A DNA stretch of 64,000 bases, taken from contig OX485806.1 of assembly GCA_950295325.1 (NCBI GenBank), forward strand, positions 31,434,001 through 31,498,000, written 5' to 3'. Source of the DNA: Polytrichum commune (taxonomy: Eukaryota > Streptophyta > Polytrichopsida > Polytrichales > Polytrichaceae). How positions within the stretch are numbered: position 1 is the stretch's first letter; each line of letters starts with the position of its first letter. Below, piece after piece: positions 44,110 through 56,001 of the stretch. The notes below the pieces were generated by a model. The model saw nothing but the letters and a program-made list of their open reading frames with translations. It was not told the origin of the DNA and did no database searches. The position numbers and the translations under genes are program-made.

Positions 44110-46170
44110 TGTCGCAACCCTTGCTAGGTCCCTTAATAATGTTGCCAATTTTCCTTTCTAGCAAAGGTTACGAGCGCTAACCCTTCGCATACCGCCATGC
44201 TAATGGTTAGCTCCTCTTACCCCGGACCACATAGTTCATAGAAGGGGAACCAACCCTCCTACTTTGCTTTCGGGACTCACCCCTTAATCGGTAACCCATT
44301 TCTTTGATGTGGACTTCCATCCATGGAAGTCCAATCCTATGTTGATCATCGTGTTGCCGGAGCAACACTACAACAACCCGAACCATACTAGGCAACTATG
44401 GCCTCACAATGGGCCAATGCCCATGGAGGCCGTGCCGTTCGGCCTCGGGTGGGTGAGGCCACACCACCTCACCCATATAAGCCTCTAGGACTCTATGCGG
44501 GGCCCCTACCCCACCGTCAACCAACCTCTTGTCTCTCTACCAAGAGTTGGGGCCAAGTGGACATTTTCCCTTAGCCGCTGGGCCTAGAAGCCCCCACAGC
44601 TTCAGACCATCATAACTTCCTTGTATGATGTCTGATCATAACAACCAACCACTCCATCCTCATCTACGCTTCACGTAGATGCCGATGGACTCCTCACTTG
44701 CCCCATTCGGGCAAGTGGTGAGGAAGTTATGCCTGTTTGAACCTTGGCAGTCCCGGGAATCACTCCCAGGCACTGCTGTACCAGGGCGCTGTCCCGGGAC
44801 GCGCCCCACTCAAATGGCCATAACTCCTAGCTCACACCTCCGATTGAGGTGTTCTTGAGCATTCTAGAATCACCACGCCATGAGCTACGCATATCTCATG
44901 GCCTTACCCTTGTGCCTCCTAGTCTCCGTGGGTGGGAGGCGTTCCCAACGCCCGGGGCCCTCACCCACACTAGGATCACTTGGGCCCTCTCACCAATGGC
45001 GCCACAAGTCCCGGGTGTCACTCCGGGGTCCCCCTTGTGCCCATGGTGTTTCGGGCACTCCTCATGGAGAGGTGCGCAACATGGAGGGCCTAAAGGGGAG
45101 GAGGCTCCAGAGACGCGCCAGATGTTGGGGTCATCCACTTGCTGGACCGGCGCGTACGGAACTTGGTGGGGCCGCATCAAGTGCTGGAAGCTGAAGGACT
45201 GTCGCGCACCTCTCCATGAGGAGTGCCCGAAACACCATGGGCACAAGGGGGTCCCCGGAGTGACACCCGGGACTTGTGGCGCCGTTGGTGAGAGGGCCCA
45301 AGTGATCCTAGTGTGGGTGAGGGCCCCGGGCATTGGGAACGCCTCCCACCCACGGAGACTAGGAGGCATGAGGGTAAGGCCATGAGCTATGCTTAGCTCA
45401 TGGCGTGGTGATTCTAGAATGCTCAAGAACACCTCAAGCGGAGGTGTGAGCTAAGAGTTATGGCCATTTGAGTGGGGCGCTGTCCCGGGACAGCGCCCTG
45501 GTACAGCAGTGCCTGGGAGTGATTCCCGGGACTGCCAAGGTTCAAACAGGCATAACTTCCTCAAGACTTGCCCGAATGGGGCAAGTGAGGAGTCCAGCGG
45601 CATCTACGTGAAGCGTAGATGAAGATGGAGTGGTTGCTTGTTAGTATCAGACATCATACAAGGAAGTTATGATGGTCTGAAGCTGCTGGGGGCTTCTAGG
45701 CCCAGCTGCTAAAGGAAAGTGTCCACTTGGCCCAACTCTTGGTGGAGAGACAAGAGGTTGGTTGACGGTGGGGTAGGGGCCCCGCGTAGAGTCCTAGAGG
45801 CTTATATGGGTGAGGTGGTGTGGCCTCACCCACCCGAGGCCGAACGGCACGGCCTCCATGGGCATTGGCCCATTGTGAGGCCATAGTTGCCTAGTATGGT
45901 TCGGGTTGTTGTAGTGTTGCTCCGGCAACGCGATGATCAACATGGGATTGGACTTCCATGGATGGAAGTCCACATCAAAGAAATGGGTTACCGATTAAGG
46001 GGTGAGTCCCGAAAACAAAGTAGGAGGGTTGGTTCCCTCCTATGAACTATTGGTCCGGGGTAAGAGGAGCTATCCATTAGCATGGCGGAATGCGAAGGGT
46101 TAGCGCTCGTAACCTTTGCTAGAAACGAAAATTGGCAAGATTGTTAAGGGACCTAGCAAGGGTTGCGACA
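44110..46170. repeat. Near-perfect long inverted repeat (two arms of about 967 bp)
   Basis: Arms 44110-45077 and 45204-46170 are near-perfect reverse complements around a 126-bp spacer. The outer ends read TGTCGCAACCC and GGGTTGCGACA. A primer site for tRNA-iMet begins two bases after the right end, so the whole 2061-bp block may be one LTR that is internally palindromic. Alternatively it is two LTR copies joined head to head. The mirrored 178-codon ORFs on both strands follow from the symmetry and are not genes. RNA from it would fold into a long hairpin. Confidence 0.92.
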
Positions 46171-46172
46171 CT

Positions 46173-46184
46173 TGGTATCAGAGC
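46173..46184 (+). promoter_or_regulatory. tRNA-iMet primer binding site
   Basis: TGGTATCAGAGC lies two bases after the palindromic LTR-like block. This is the standard initiator-methionine tRNA primer site of many plant gypsy and copia elements. It fixes the orientation of the adjoining element as plus. Confidence 0.85.
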
Positions 46185-47734
46185 ATGGTTCCAATATTTG
46201 AGCTAGCACTTTGAGGGAGACATGGCTATCAAACCTGAGGGTTATTATGGTGAGCGCAGGGTTTCCAAAAGATTGTGAGGCTCAAATTGGAACAAAGATC
46301 ATGTGTAAATGGAATTTGACCATACCATTAGTTCTAATGACAATGGTGGGCATGATGGTGGATTCAGTAAGGAAAATGGTGGAGTCCTTTGAAAGGGCTC
46401 CCATACACCAAAAAAAAAAAAACATTTGGGGCCTAGAATACCGAATGCACCCAAAACCTTGGAGGGCATTAATGTTGGATTGAAATTCCAATTCCAAATG
46501 CTTGGAAGGTATTGATGTTGGAATGAATTTGGTGGAAATGAGGCGTCCGGGCCTCTTAAGGCGTATATGCGCGCATTTCACACCCAAATGAATTGTACAT
46601 CTTAGATGAACGAGCTTTCTAAGAAATGCATCGTTTTAGGTGGGTTTCAAAAGCGGGTGGTGAATACCAAGTTCAAATTTCCAAAGTTTATTGAGGTTGT
46701 GGCGGGGATCATCAAAATTGCCATGAGCATCAAGGCCGATGACCCCATTAAGCAATTTGGCGGTGCGTTACAACAATGGACGTTGAGGGGAGATAGGTAT
46801 CCCGCCAAATAATACTTGTGCCACGAACCGAATGTAAGACGATGGCATTGTGGCCAAGGCTAGTAGCCTTAAGCCGAGGCCAAGTCTTTTGTACCTTGAG
46901 GCTCAAATGAATGGGAGAAATGTCTCATGTATTGACAAAGAGGCTACCACTTCTTCTTGAGCCCAAAACTCATAAGGGAGTTGGGGCTTGCCGATTGGTA
47001 GAGCGGGAAGCCCACCAAGGTGCGGTTTGGAAAGGGCGAACCGCATGAGACAAAGGAGGCCACGATGTATGTAACCTTTCAATGTGGGACATTGAATTTT
47101 TGTCAAAATTTCACACCAAGTGAAATAGATGAAATGCATGTCATTGTGAAGGCCGCCTTCTTTGAAACTCACATGATAGATGTGAGGTGCAAGCCGGTGT
47201 GCTTGCGGTGCATTATGATGTGTCATAATGACAAAGAATTGAAGTTCAAATTAACAATGACTCTTATGGTAGGAGGACCTAAGTTGAATTTGGTCTTAAT
47301 GGACCGAATGAAAATAAAAAATAAAAAATAAAAAATAAAAAATAATAATAAAAAATAAATATATATAATGGTCGTGGTTCAATTGGAGCATCTCCAAGGA
47401 ACGTATGGGGAGGCTAGGAAAGATGGGCCTCCCCCAAACAACATTGGTGTGATGTTGGTGAGATACAAGGATGTATTCACCAATGTGTTGCCCAAAAAAA
47501 AAATTACAGCCAAAGAGTAAAAAAAAAACTTTGCTCAACGAGAGATTGAGTTCTTGAGGTATGTGGTGACAAAGGAAGTTGGTGGACAAACATGAAGAAT
47601 GTCAAGGCAATCCAAAAGGAGAATTGGGCCTTGATTCAAAAAGGGCTTAGGTCATTGGTTGGCCTAGCCAATTAATATCACAACTTCATTCGAGAGTTTT
47701 CTAAGGTTGCTAGGACCTTATTCAACTTATTGAG

Positions 47735-48345
47735 GAAAATGGCTATCCCAAGAGTGGGATGAGCCTTGTCACCAAGCCTTTGGGGGGCTCAAAAACAAGT
47801 TCTCTTCACCGCCCGTGCTTAAGTTCGCGGACTTTGACAAACCTTTTGAGGTGCATACGGGGGCGAGTGACTTTAGCATTGGCGGATGTTGAGGCAAAAT
47901 GGATGGCCATTGCATATAAGAGCATGAAGCTCGATGGTTGTCCAACCTTGTCCAACTTATGCAAGAAATGGCTATCCCAAAAGTGGGATGAGCCTTGCCC
48001 CAAAGTCTTTGGGGAGCTTAAGACCAAGTTGTCTTTGCCACCCGTGTTCAAGTTCGCGGAGCTTGACAAACCTTTTGAGGTGCATACGGGGGGGGCGAGT
48101 GACTTTGCCATTGGCGGATGGTTAACGTAACATGAATGGCCATTGCTATGAGAGCATTAAGCTTGATGGTTATCCGACCTCATCCGACTTGTGGAAGAAA
48201 TGGCTATCCCAAAAGTGGGATGAGCCTTGCCACCAAGTCTTTGGGGAGCTTGAGAGCAAGTGTTCTTAGACGCCCGTGCTCAAGTTCGTGGAGCTTGACA
48301 AACCTTTTGAGGTGCATACGGGGGTGAATAACTTTGCCAATGGTG
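47735..48345 (+). repeat. Tandem triplication of a gypsy RNase H segment, unit about 205 bp
   Basis: Three copies start near 47738, 47966 and 48198, each with ATGGCTATCCCAA(A)AGTGGGA and then CTTTTGAGGTGCATACGGGG. The copies have diverged in sequence and length. The repeat unit matches part of pol, so it arose after the element lost function, or by slippage. Confidence 0.85.
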
Positions 48346-48702
48346 GATTATGTGTAATTGGATGGCCATTGCATATGGGAGCATGAAGCTCGATGGTTGT
48401 CAAAGAAGACAACCAATTCATGACAAAAAACTTCTTTGCCGTAGTGCATTGCTTGAAGATGTGGTGACACTATTTGGGGTCGCACAAAGCAAAGGTCTAC
48501 ATGGACACCAAATCTGATACTCCATTACACGAACACCCACATCCGATTCTGGTGGTGAGCCGGTGAGTGTCATCCCGGGTGTATGCGGTTCGCCACTACC
48601 TGGTGTAAGCCCAGTAGGTTCTGCACATGACAACGGAGACCCTTGCTCCATATGCTCCTCTACACTAAGGGATGACCCAACGCCAATGCGAACCCCAACA
48701 TC

Positions 48703-50378
48703 TGTCACCAAAAAGCCTCCACCTTTCAATTTCATCCTAGCCCGAATGGAGAAGTTTATAATGACATGTAGAGATTTCTCTCTTTGTAACACAATGTATG
48801 ATTCCAATCTATCGTTGGAATATACACAACTTAGCCAAGTCTATACTATGTCTTCTTACACTCCTTAACCTCGGATAATGTCACATCGTTGTACTTCTCT
48901 AAAGTCCACCCGGCCGCTTTGGCCACGCATGCCTTCAAAGATATCCCTCTTGTGAAGCGAGTCCTTGCCGTCGACTCCACACTACTACATGAGTTCTCGC
49001 TTCTTGATTCCATGAATTACACAAGTTTAAGTATTGATAAATACCTGTCACTTATTGTAGTTTTCTCCTCACGCTTCAACCACTATATTGGTTTAATGAA
49101 CTAATGGTTATCCCTAATGGAACCAAACAAACTTCCTTTGTTCCCCTAGACTTTACTAGCTAATAGTGTAACTTTCCCATTACTTCTCGGAATGTCTTGA
49201 AATTTTATCTGTAACTAGGGAGACAAAGCAAAAAAACATCTCACCAATTTGTGAGCCTATTCCATTTTCTGACCGACAGTTATGACCATTTTAGTGTGTC
49301 AGTCTACCCAGATTTCAGAATGTCATAACTTCCTCTCACAGGCTCCAAAGAACTTCAAATTTTGGGAGCAATTACAAAAACTTAATTTTTTATGACCCCC
49401 TGAAATTTCAAACTATTTTCATTTTCTACCAAAACGTTATGGCCTTTTTAGTCTGCAACTCTTGAAAACACTTCAGAATGATATATCTCCTTCTCATCTA
49501 CTCGGAATGACTTGAAATTTGTACCACAACTAGGAAACCTAAGAACAACGCATCCTTCAAAATTTCATGCGTTTCCAAGCCTCTGTCCAGGAGTTATGCC
49601 CATTTCAGCTTGAAAATGTAGGCGAAGTTCAGAATGTCATAACTGCTGCTCCAGTACTCCAAACATCCTCAGATTTTGACCATGTTCATATAAACAAGTT
49701 GTTTACTAACCCTCTAAATTTCAACGAAGTATCTTTTTTTGCTCGGAAGTTATGCCCCTTACAACCTAGACTACTCAAGAAATACCCAAGAAATATGAAC
49801 TCAAATACTACAACTTGAAGCCATAAAATATCTTAAAATTATTCACACCAAAACTAATTCTAACAAGAGGTCAAGCCCTCTTCAAGGCCAACTAGCCTTG
49901 GCTCTCCAACTAAAAACTAAGCACACACATGTGCTCCAATCTTGCTTCCAACACACCCACACTTATAACACGTGGGGTGCCTTGGAGCACGAAGGGAAGA
50001 GTGGATGAGTGAGGGAAGAATGAGGGATTATATAGTGAGTTTGAGGGGGTGAGCACCCTCAAGGCTCACGATAAGCCCTTGAGATCTCCTCGTACTTTGT
50101 AGGCTCTAATCCTATCTCCTAAGCCTTCCTCCTTCAAATGATCAACAAGGATCCTAATTCAAACATTTAACTAACCTTGGCTTTCTACCTACCACACTTT
50201 ACCAAGGTTTGTCCTTCTCCTACTTAAATCCACTCCACAAAAGCCTAATGCCTCAAACTAAGCTTTCTTCAAGCTTCACTCTTTTTATATTTTTGTGAAT
50301 AATCATAAATTACCAAAACACCACTTGTAATGTTTTACAAGTGTTAACAACCATTGTGGGCATCAATTTGGGCTTATA
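48703..50378 (-). mobile_element. Solo LTR C (same LTR group, older)
   Basis: In minus orientation it begins TATAAGCCCAAATTGATGCC, corresponding to TGTGAGCCC with two G-to-A changes, and ends GGTGACA. ACATC flanks both sides (48698-48702, 50379-50383). Length is 1676 bp. It shares long stretches with the gypsy LTRs (for example 49860-50200 and 14230-14560), including the TATA box region and the ATATAAAAAGAGTGAAG segment near the start. The mutated terminal bases make it older than LTR A and B. It carries small-ORF copy C. Confidence 0.9.
48846..49013 (-). CDS. LTR-encoded small ORF (55 aa), copy C
   Basis: ATG at 49013, stop TAG at 48846-48848. Core RGISLKACVAKAAGWTLEKY at residues 22-41. 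The N-terminal part contains SVESTARTRF, close to SIESTARTPF in copy D, whereas copies A and B share a different N-terminus (MENV). The core nevertheless keeps its amino acids with different codons. The frame has stayed open even though this LTR has decayed terminal bases. Confidence 0.6.
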   Translation of the reverse strand: MESRSENSCSSVESTARTRFTRGISLKACVAKAAGWTLEKYNDVTLSEVKECKKT

Positions 50379-50383
50379 ACATC

Positions 50384-51850
50384 CAATGACTCTCCATCCG
50401 CAACCATCTCAACAATCTCCTGAGAATCAATTACTTGCCAACATAAGAACCAATAGGATGAACAATGCCACCCAATATTCACATGATAATACGACCAAAC
50501 TCACCTCAGCCTCATTTGGAGCTTTCGGCCACCCACAAAATCCACCTACCTCTAACCTTAGCCTCCTTGTGAGCTTTCGGCTACCTCCAAAATCCACCCG
50601 AAATCAGATTATATGCTAGCAAATATGCCCTGTTTCTTTCAAATATAATTTGACCTCTAAATCCCCCCCTAGCTATCAATTCGAACCACACTAAGAGCAT
50701 CTAAACATGACTAAACCCTCACTAATGTGCACAATCCCCCATTAAATACCTGCCCGAAATAGCATCTGGCCTACCAAAAAGTCCAACAAAAATCAAATTT
50801 TGGATGCACATTTCTGCCCCCAGGGGACTGTTGGATCCGACAGTGCCCTTGGGCTTCCATATCATACCTCACAAGCTAAAGCCAGCCACAAATATTCAGG
50901 TGCTAACAAACACATTTCAGACCCCTACCTCTAACCTTAGCCTCATTGGGAGCTTTCGGCCACCCACATAATCTACCAGAATTCACATAATATGCTAGCA
51001 AATCTGCCCTGTTTCTCTCAACTATAATCTGACCTCTAGTTTGTGCCCCCCCCTTAGCTATCAAATCGAACCACATTAAGAGCATCCCAAACCCTTAAAG
51101 GCCAAACAGATTATAGAGCACCTCTAAATCCCCCCCCTAGCTATCAATTCGAACCACACTAAGAGCATCTAAACATGACTAAACCCTCACTAACATGCAT
51201 TAACCCCCAACTAATACCTGTCCAAATGAGCATCTTGCCTACCAAAAAGTCCAACAAAAATAAAAAATTCGGGTGCACATTTCTGCCCCAAGGGGACTGT
51301 CGGATCCGACAGTGCCCCTAGCTCTCACCTCTAACCTCATAAAGACCATCCAGCCACCCTAGGAAGCCACTAAAAATCAGATTATAACCTCACATTTCTG
51401 CCCCCAGCTCTCACCTTGACCATCCCGAAAATCAAAACCGAGGTGCCCATATCTGCCCCTAGGGGTCTGTCGAATCCGATAGTGCCTCTAGCTCTAACCT
51501 CTAACCTCACTAAGGACCATCCAACCACCCTAGGAAGCCACCAAAAATCAGATAATAACCTCACAATTCTGCCCCAGCTCTCACCTCTAACCTCTCGAAA
51601 ATCAAAACCGAGGTGCCCATATCTGCCCCTAGGGGTCTGTCGGATCCGACAGTGCCTCTAGCTCTAACCTCTAATCTCACTAAGGACCATCCAACCACCC
51701 TAGGAAGCCACCAAAAATCAGATTATAACCTCACATTTCTGCCCCCAGCTCTCACCTTGAACCTCCCGAAAATCAAAACCGAGGTGCCCATATCTGCCCC
51801 TAGGGGTCTGTTGGATCCGACAATGCTCCTAGCTCGGACGAGACTTGTAT
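50384..51850 (+). repeat. Repeat region with about 170-bp units around a CTGTCGGATCCGACAG palindrome
   Basis: The palindrome or a one- to three-base variant occurs near 50829, 51298, 51467, 51637 and 51808; the last four are spaced 169-171 bp apart. Each unit also contains CTAACCTC and GCCCATATCTGCCCCTAGGG and an ACCACCCTAGGAAGCCAC segment. Upstream (50384-51250), longer duplicated pieces (TAACCTTAGCCTC, GAGCTTTCGGC, TATCAATTCGAACCACAC) recur two or three times. No coding sequence is supported. Confidence 0.85.
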
Positions 51851-52416
51851 GTGAGCGGTGAGCGGAGAGCGGAGAGCGGAGAGTGGAGAGCGGAGAGTGG
51901 CGATTTGGAGAGCGGAGAGCAGAAACGGTGTAAAAATAGGAAAGATTCTATATTAAATTTAGAATTCCCTAAAATAGTACAAGAATATACTTAGAATATG
52001 CCAGATTCTGCCAGAAATAGAAAATTTTGGGACCTATTTCCGTGGAATGTGTAGGCACTAAATAGAATAAATGCCCTGAATTTGAAATGGTTTGATTTAT
52101 TTTGGGAACCGTGAAGTGCAAAAATGATAGTAAAATTGTGATATAATAAATAAGTAGATGATGAAAACCAATGATGATCCCAATATGTATAGAGACACAT
52201 GATACGGTTGAATATTGTAATCCAACTTTTTGAGCTGAATAAAAATAATCCATGCGATTATATTTATTATATTATTGAGCTGACAATCTTAAATTATTCA
52301 ATGAAAATCTTATATCACTTAGTCTATGTCGTACTCGATTAGAAACATGGATGAATAGGCACTACTTCATCGATCTATCATGTTGATGGGAGAAAGGGAC
52401 ACTCCTAGAGTGAATC
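51851..52416. other. GAGAGCG minisatellite and AT-rich gene-free stretch
   Basis: 51855-51930 is a short array of GGAGAGCGGAGAGTGGA-type units. From 51930 to 52416 the sequence is AT-rich with no supported feature. It is the 3' flank of the MULE-like gene. Confidence 0.6.
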
Positions 52417-55268
52417 CTAGGTCCGATCTAAAGGGTGAGTTAAAATTCCACTCTCGAGAATTACTTTGACCTCGTTGAAGCTGAAGGTTGGCGCGTGGAT
52501 GAAAAGGTCTACATCAGGATTGCGATGGCAGACCTTTAAAAAAATATAGTAAACATGCTTGCAATACGAGAATTGACTCCGCCCTCGAAAGTTGGTCATT
52601 GTCTTCTTGAATGCAGGGCAGTTGCAACCCGGGAGGGAACTGATGGTGATGTGGTATTGTGTCACGTCGGGTGGCGTCATCGAGTCTAGCGCAATGATGC
52701 ACCCATGGCCAGGGTGAGGAATCATCGTCACCGAGCGGAGTTGAGCTTTGAGGGAGTCCGCAGAGCCCATGGATAACCGCTGCTGAGGGTTTGGACGGGT
52801 TGCGGTGCGCTTAACGAGCTTCCCTTCTCTCTTCCCAGGATACCTGTCTGCATCTGCTGGCACCGGCACGGAGTCTAAATTTGCCGGAGATGGTGCAGTG
52901 GAAAATAGCCTTCTGGATGAGACTGGCACTTTCTGCGGCAGTTGGAATCCGGCCGCCTCGAGGGCCAGGATCTCACATTGCTTGAGGTTAGTCCCAAGTT
53001 TCACTGGCCAAACATCCGGAATGCTTGGTCTCTCCTGTTCCGCAAAGTATTGAACAACCCATTTGCGCCTGCTACCCTTAGTGCACCTATGGATATCATC
53101 TGAGCAGAAGAAAAACTCTGTGGTCTCTTTCACATTCCTCCTAGTGTTGTGCCATAGACCGGTGTACGTAGGGGCAGGGGTTGATTTTGCACCCCTTACG
53201 ATTCTCTCAGTACACTTCTTTTTGGTGACAGCTCTCTGTGCCCAACAACATTTGGCAGAAGTCTTTGGCAACCGAGCGATGTGCCACTCCTTCACGTTCA
53301 CCCTAGTCTCCTCGACGGCAGTGACGTGGCTGATCCGTCCCTCGGGGATGTGGGACGGGACAACATTGTCGGCATGTGGCGCCAGGGGTGCAACTTCCGG
53401 GACATTGGAATCATCCTCTTCAATAATTATGGGCATGTTAGTGGAACGAGTCCGGACAGCCCTACCAGAGCCACGGGGATGTGAGAAGTTGACCTTATTC
53501 GGTGTGTGCGACTCCTCTTCTGCTCCAAGAGGTAGATCTGCTTTCCGTTTCGTGGACCCGAATACCTCTTCCCCAGCCATACAACGCACCCGGGTACAGA
53601 ACTCTTCTGCTCCAGGCATGTTCATCATGGGGTCTTCGAGGACTAAAGGATTACCCGTTTGCTTCGCCCTGCGCTCTGCCAACCTTAGCTTGAGCTCTTT
53701 CTTTGTAGGGCCTGTACCGCCGACATCACCTTTCAGGAACTGGTAGTAATTGACAACCTGAAGGAAGCCTCGAACGAAGTCGTCCACTGTAGCAACATAG
53801 AGGTTGCCGCCGCTGTTTCCAGACGCTTGAAGCCATTTGTTGTGTATTGATTCGGCAAGATTACATGAAGGCATTTCTGCTAGTTCTCCTTCTGTAAATT
53901 TCTACGTGCACATAGTGGAAGCAATTATAAATTGGAGAAGAGTTGTGAAAATTACAGTGAAAGAAAAAAAAAAAACAAGTTTTGGGAGAACATACCCCGG
54001 TCATGAAGCCTCCCCATTGGCGATAACGGAAATGCCAGAATGCAAGCCAGAGCTCGAGTTTGTCAAGTGCCTTCTCTGTCACTGCCCCGGCGGATACCCA
54101 CCATGCACGTAGCCCGTGGTACAGGTTTTCCGCTTCGTCCATGGTCCTGGCGGTCCTATATTGGTGGCACATCTTCTTGTGCTGCTCCCAGAGTTCTTCG
54201 GGAATGTATTTCTCGGTATACTTAACCATAGATTGGGTCCAGTGAAACTGACAGGTTCTCTCCCGGTCATCCATGCGGTCCTCCTTCTCGTTGCCATATA
54301 TGACCCGAACTTCATTCCAATTGGCCTGGGCGCTGTCGGCCATGAAACCCTTGAAGTTGGTATCGACAACACCATTCCTCTCCATCACAGCATTGAGATT
54401 CTTCCAAAAAACGATCTGGGCATCACAGTCCTCCGATTGCATGTCACAGCTTGCAATGGTCATGACACGACAATACGTGGAGTCATACATGTGGCATGCC
54501 ATTGTGGTCCATTGTCTAACCCGTTTCACATGGTCGAACATAATCCAAGCATTCTCCAGATCTTCGCCGGGCTGCATACGCTTCACCAAGTCTACCCCAC
54601 TACTAGGCCCGACTTCCGACATCTTGAAGACAAAAACCTTGTCAAGATCAGCCCCTTGACCAGGGAATTTGTTCTCCTGAACAAAGGCCCATAAACTGAT
54701 TCCACGGAGTTTGGTGATAGAGTCCATGACACCATACCAGAGCCCTACATCGGGCGCCCATACCCATGCCCATGCCCATACCCACCCATGCCCATGGGTT
54801 TTGGGTGGGCATGGTGCAATATTATTGTTCATGGGCGGGCATGGGTGGGCATGGCTGCACTATTATTGTTCATGGGCGGGCATGGGCGGGCATGGGTGGG
54901 CATGGGTGGGCACATGTCATGCTATGTGTGGGCATGGGTGGGCATGGGTGCGCACATGTCATGCTATGGGTGGGCATGGGTGGGCATAGGTCGTTGCTGA
55001 TGGGCATGGTCTGGGTATGGGTGCAATTAGAAAGGAAAATGTTGGGCTCTGCACCATACCTTCTGAGGTATCGGAAGCTCATGACCTTGTTGCGGATGTT
55101 CGGGGAAGCCATGTCCTTGCACCGGTCGAATACAGGAACAAGTTCCTCCAGAGTGAGCTTCTTTGGTGGCGCGTCATCGGATTGAAGAAGATAGTTGCCA
55201 ATTAGAACTTTGCTAGCCTCCAACTGCACTCTTGGTAGCTTGAGGAGTCTTCTTGATCTGTTCTTCAA
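52417..55268 (-). CDS. MULE-like transposase with C-terminal SWIM zinc finger
   Basis: Three coding blocks on the minus strand. About 55268-55056 is the N-terminal part, ending at a GAAG|GTATGG donor. About 54764-53997 is the transposase core, with CDMQSEDCDAQIVFW and GFMADSAQANWNEV (candidate catalytic Asp), then CQFHWTQSMVKY (the C..H motif of MULE transposases). Block 53874-52417 starts MPSCNLAESIHNKW (candidate catalytic Glu in the N-x-x-E pattern of MULE and FAR1 proteins) and ends in a SWIM finger (CNCPAF ... CKHVYYIFL). Between these in the last block lies a long polar linker (about residues 75-290). The splice joins I tried are out of phase by one base, so either a boundary is missed or the gene is mildly damaged. 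Terminal inverted repeats were not found. It could be a transposon or a domesticated gene. Confidence 0.72.
54765..55010 (+). repeat. GGGCATGGGT minisatellite
   Basis: Units GGGTGGGCATGG and GGGCGGGCATGG, with a larger block containing TATTATTGTTCATGGGCGGG repeated twice. It lies in the presumed first intron of the MULE-like gene. ORFs over it are artefacts. Confidence 0.9.
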
Positions 55269-55269
55269 T

Positions 55270-56001
55270 TAGGCCACTGATCTCAGCCTTAGTGTCTCTG
55301 TAGTCGCCCACCTTGACAGGGTGATCGTGAGTTCTGTGGGAGTCCAAATTCGACGGAAATACGGAAATACGGAAATACGGATTCAATTTCCGTATTTTAC
55401 CTTGCTTATCTGAGGATAATAGGGTCTATTAGGACAAAATTAATGGTACTAGGAAATAGAGTAGTCTAACCCCGCCTTGTGCGGTAAAACGACTCTAAAT
55501 AAGTACTATGACCGGTCCGTCAAATAGGATGGGCGGACCATGCAATCATGGTCCAAACCCTTGGTCCGGACCAAGTGACGGACGCGCCAAGATTACCCAA
55601 CGGCCCGGAAGTGGCGGTTACAACGGGCCTTATGGCGGTTGGGGGAAAAGAGAGCCGTTGGTGAAAATGTTAGTAAAACCGTTGGTGGGAACCGCCGGAA
55701 AACGGTTGGTAACCGTTTTCCGTTAAACCGAACGGTAACAGGGGAAGGAAGAGGGAGGAAGGATATTTAAGGGTCCCTTCCTTCTCCCTCACACTCTTTT
55801 CTGGAAAAAGGCAACCTGTTGAGAGAACGAGTGGTGAGGTGTTCCTTCTTTCGAGCCGCCAGCAGTTGGATTGCTGGGACTCAGCACTTTTCAGTCACCG
55901 GCAGTGGGCTTGCCGGGACTTTGTGGCACTTAGACGGAAGAGAAGGACTCCGGAAGAGAGAGGGAGAGGTTGCAAGCCAGAAAGGGTGAGAGGAGAGGAA
56001 A
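55270..56001. other. Upstream region of the frameshifted ORF; no gene recognised
   Basis: It contains three copies of GGAAATAC near 55356-55380 opposed by CCGTATTT (55398-55406), a possible small stem-loop. From about 55740 a pyrimidine-rich leader-like sequence leads to the ATG at 56002. It may be the 5' end of the element that encodes the next ORF, but no LTR partner is in the window. Confidence 0.4.

Larger units (their letters stand above)
46171..48540 (+). pseudogene. Degenerate Ty3/gypsy gag-pol remnant
   Basis: Downstream of the primer site are scraps of gag (46606-46812) and pol: RYKDVFTNVLP, REIEFLRYVVTKE and YHNFIREFSKVA (reverse transcriptase and its tail), then EWDEPCPKVFGELKTKLS and LDKPFEVHTGGASDFAIGG (start of RNase H), and AVVHCLKMW near 48450. 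Stops, short insertions and a tandem triplication break it. A simple AAAAT-type repeat lies at 47300-47360. Integrase is absent. It would be the internal part of the element whose 5' LTR is the palindromic block. Confidence 0.8.

Noticed and set aside
44849..45432. Mirror-image 178-codon ORFs on both strands (44849-45385 plus, 44896-45432 minus) as a new gene pair
   Set aside because: They are the same sequence read in the two arms of the inverted repeat; codon composition is not convincing and no domain is present.
53063..53746. 227-codon plus-strand ORF
   Set aside because: It is antisense to the MULE-like gene, which has recognisable domains on the minus strand.
54711..55185. Gly/Trp/His-rich ORFs of 70-139 codons
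   Set aside because: They are translations of the GGGCATGGGT minisatellite.
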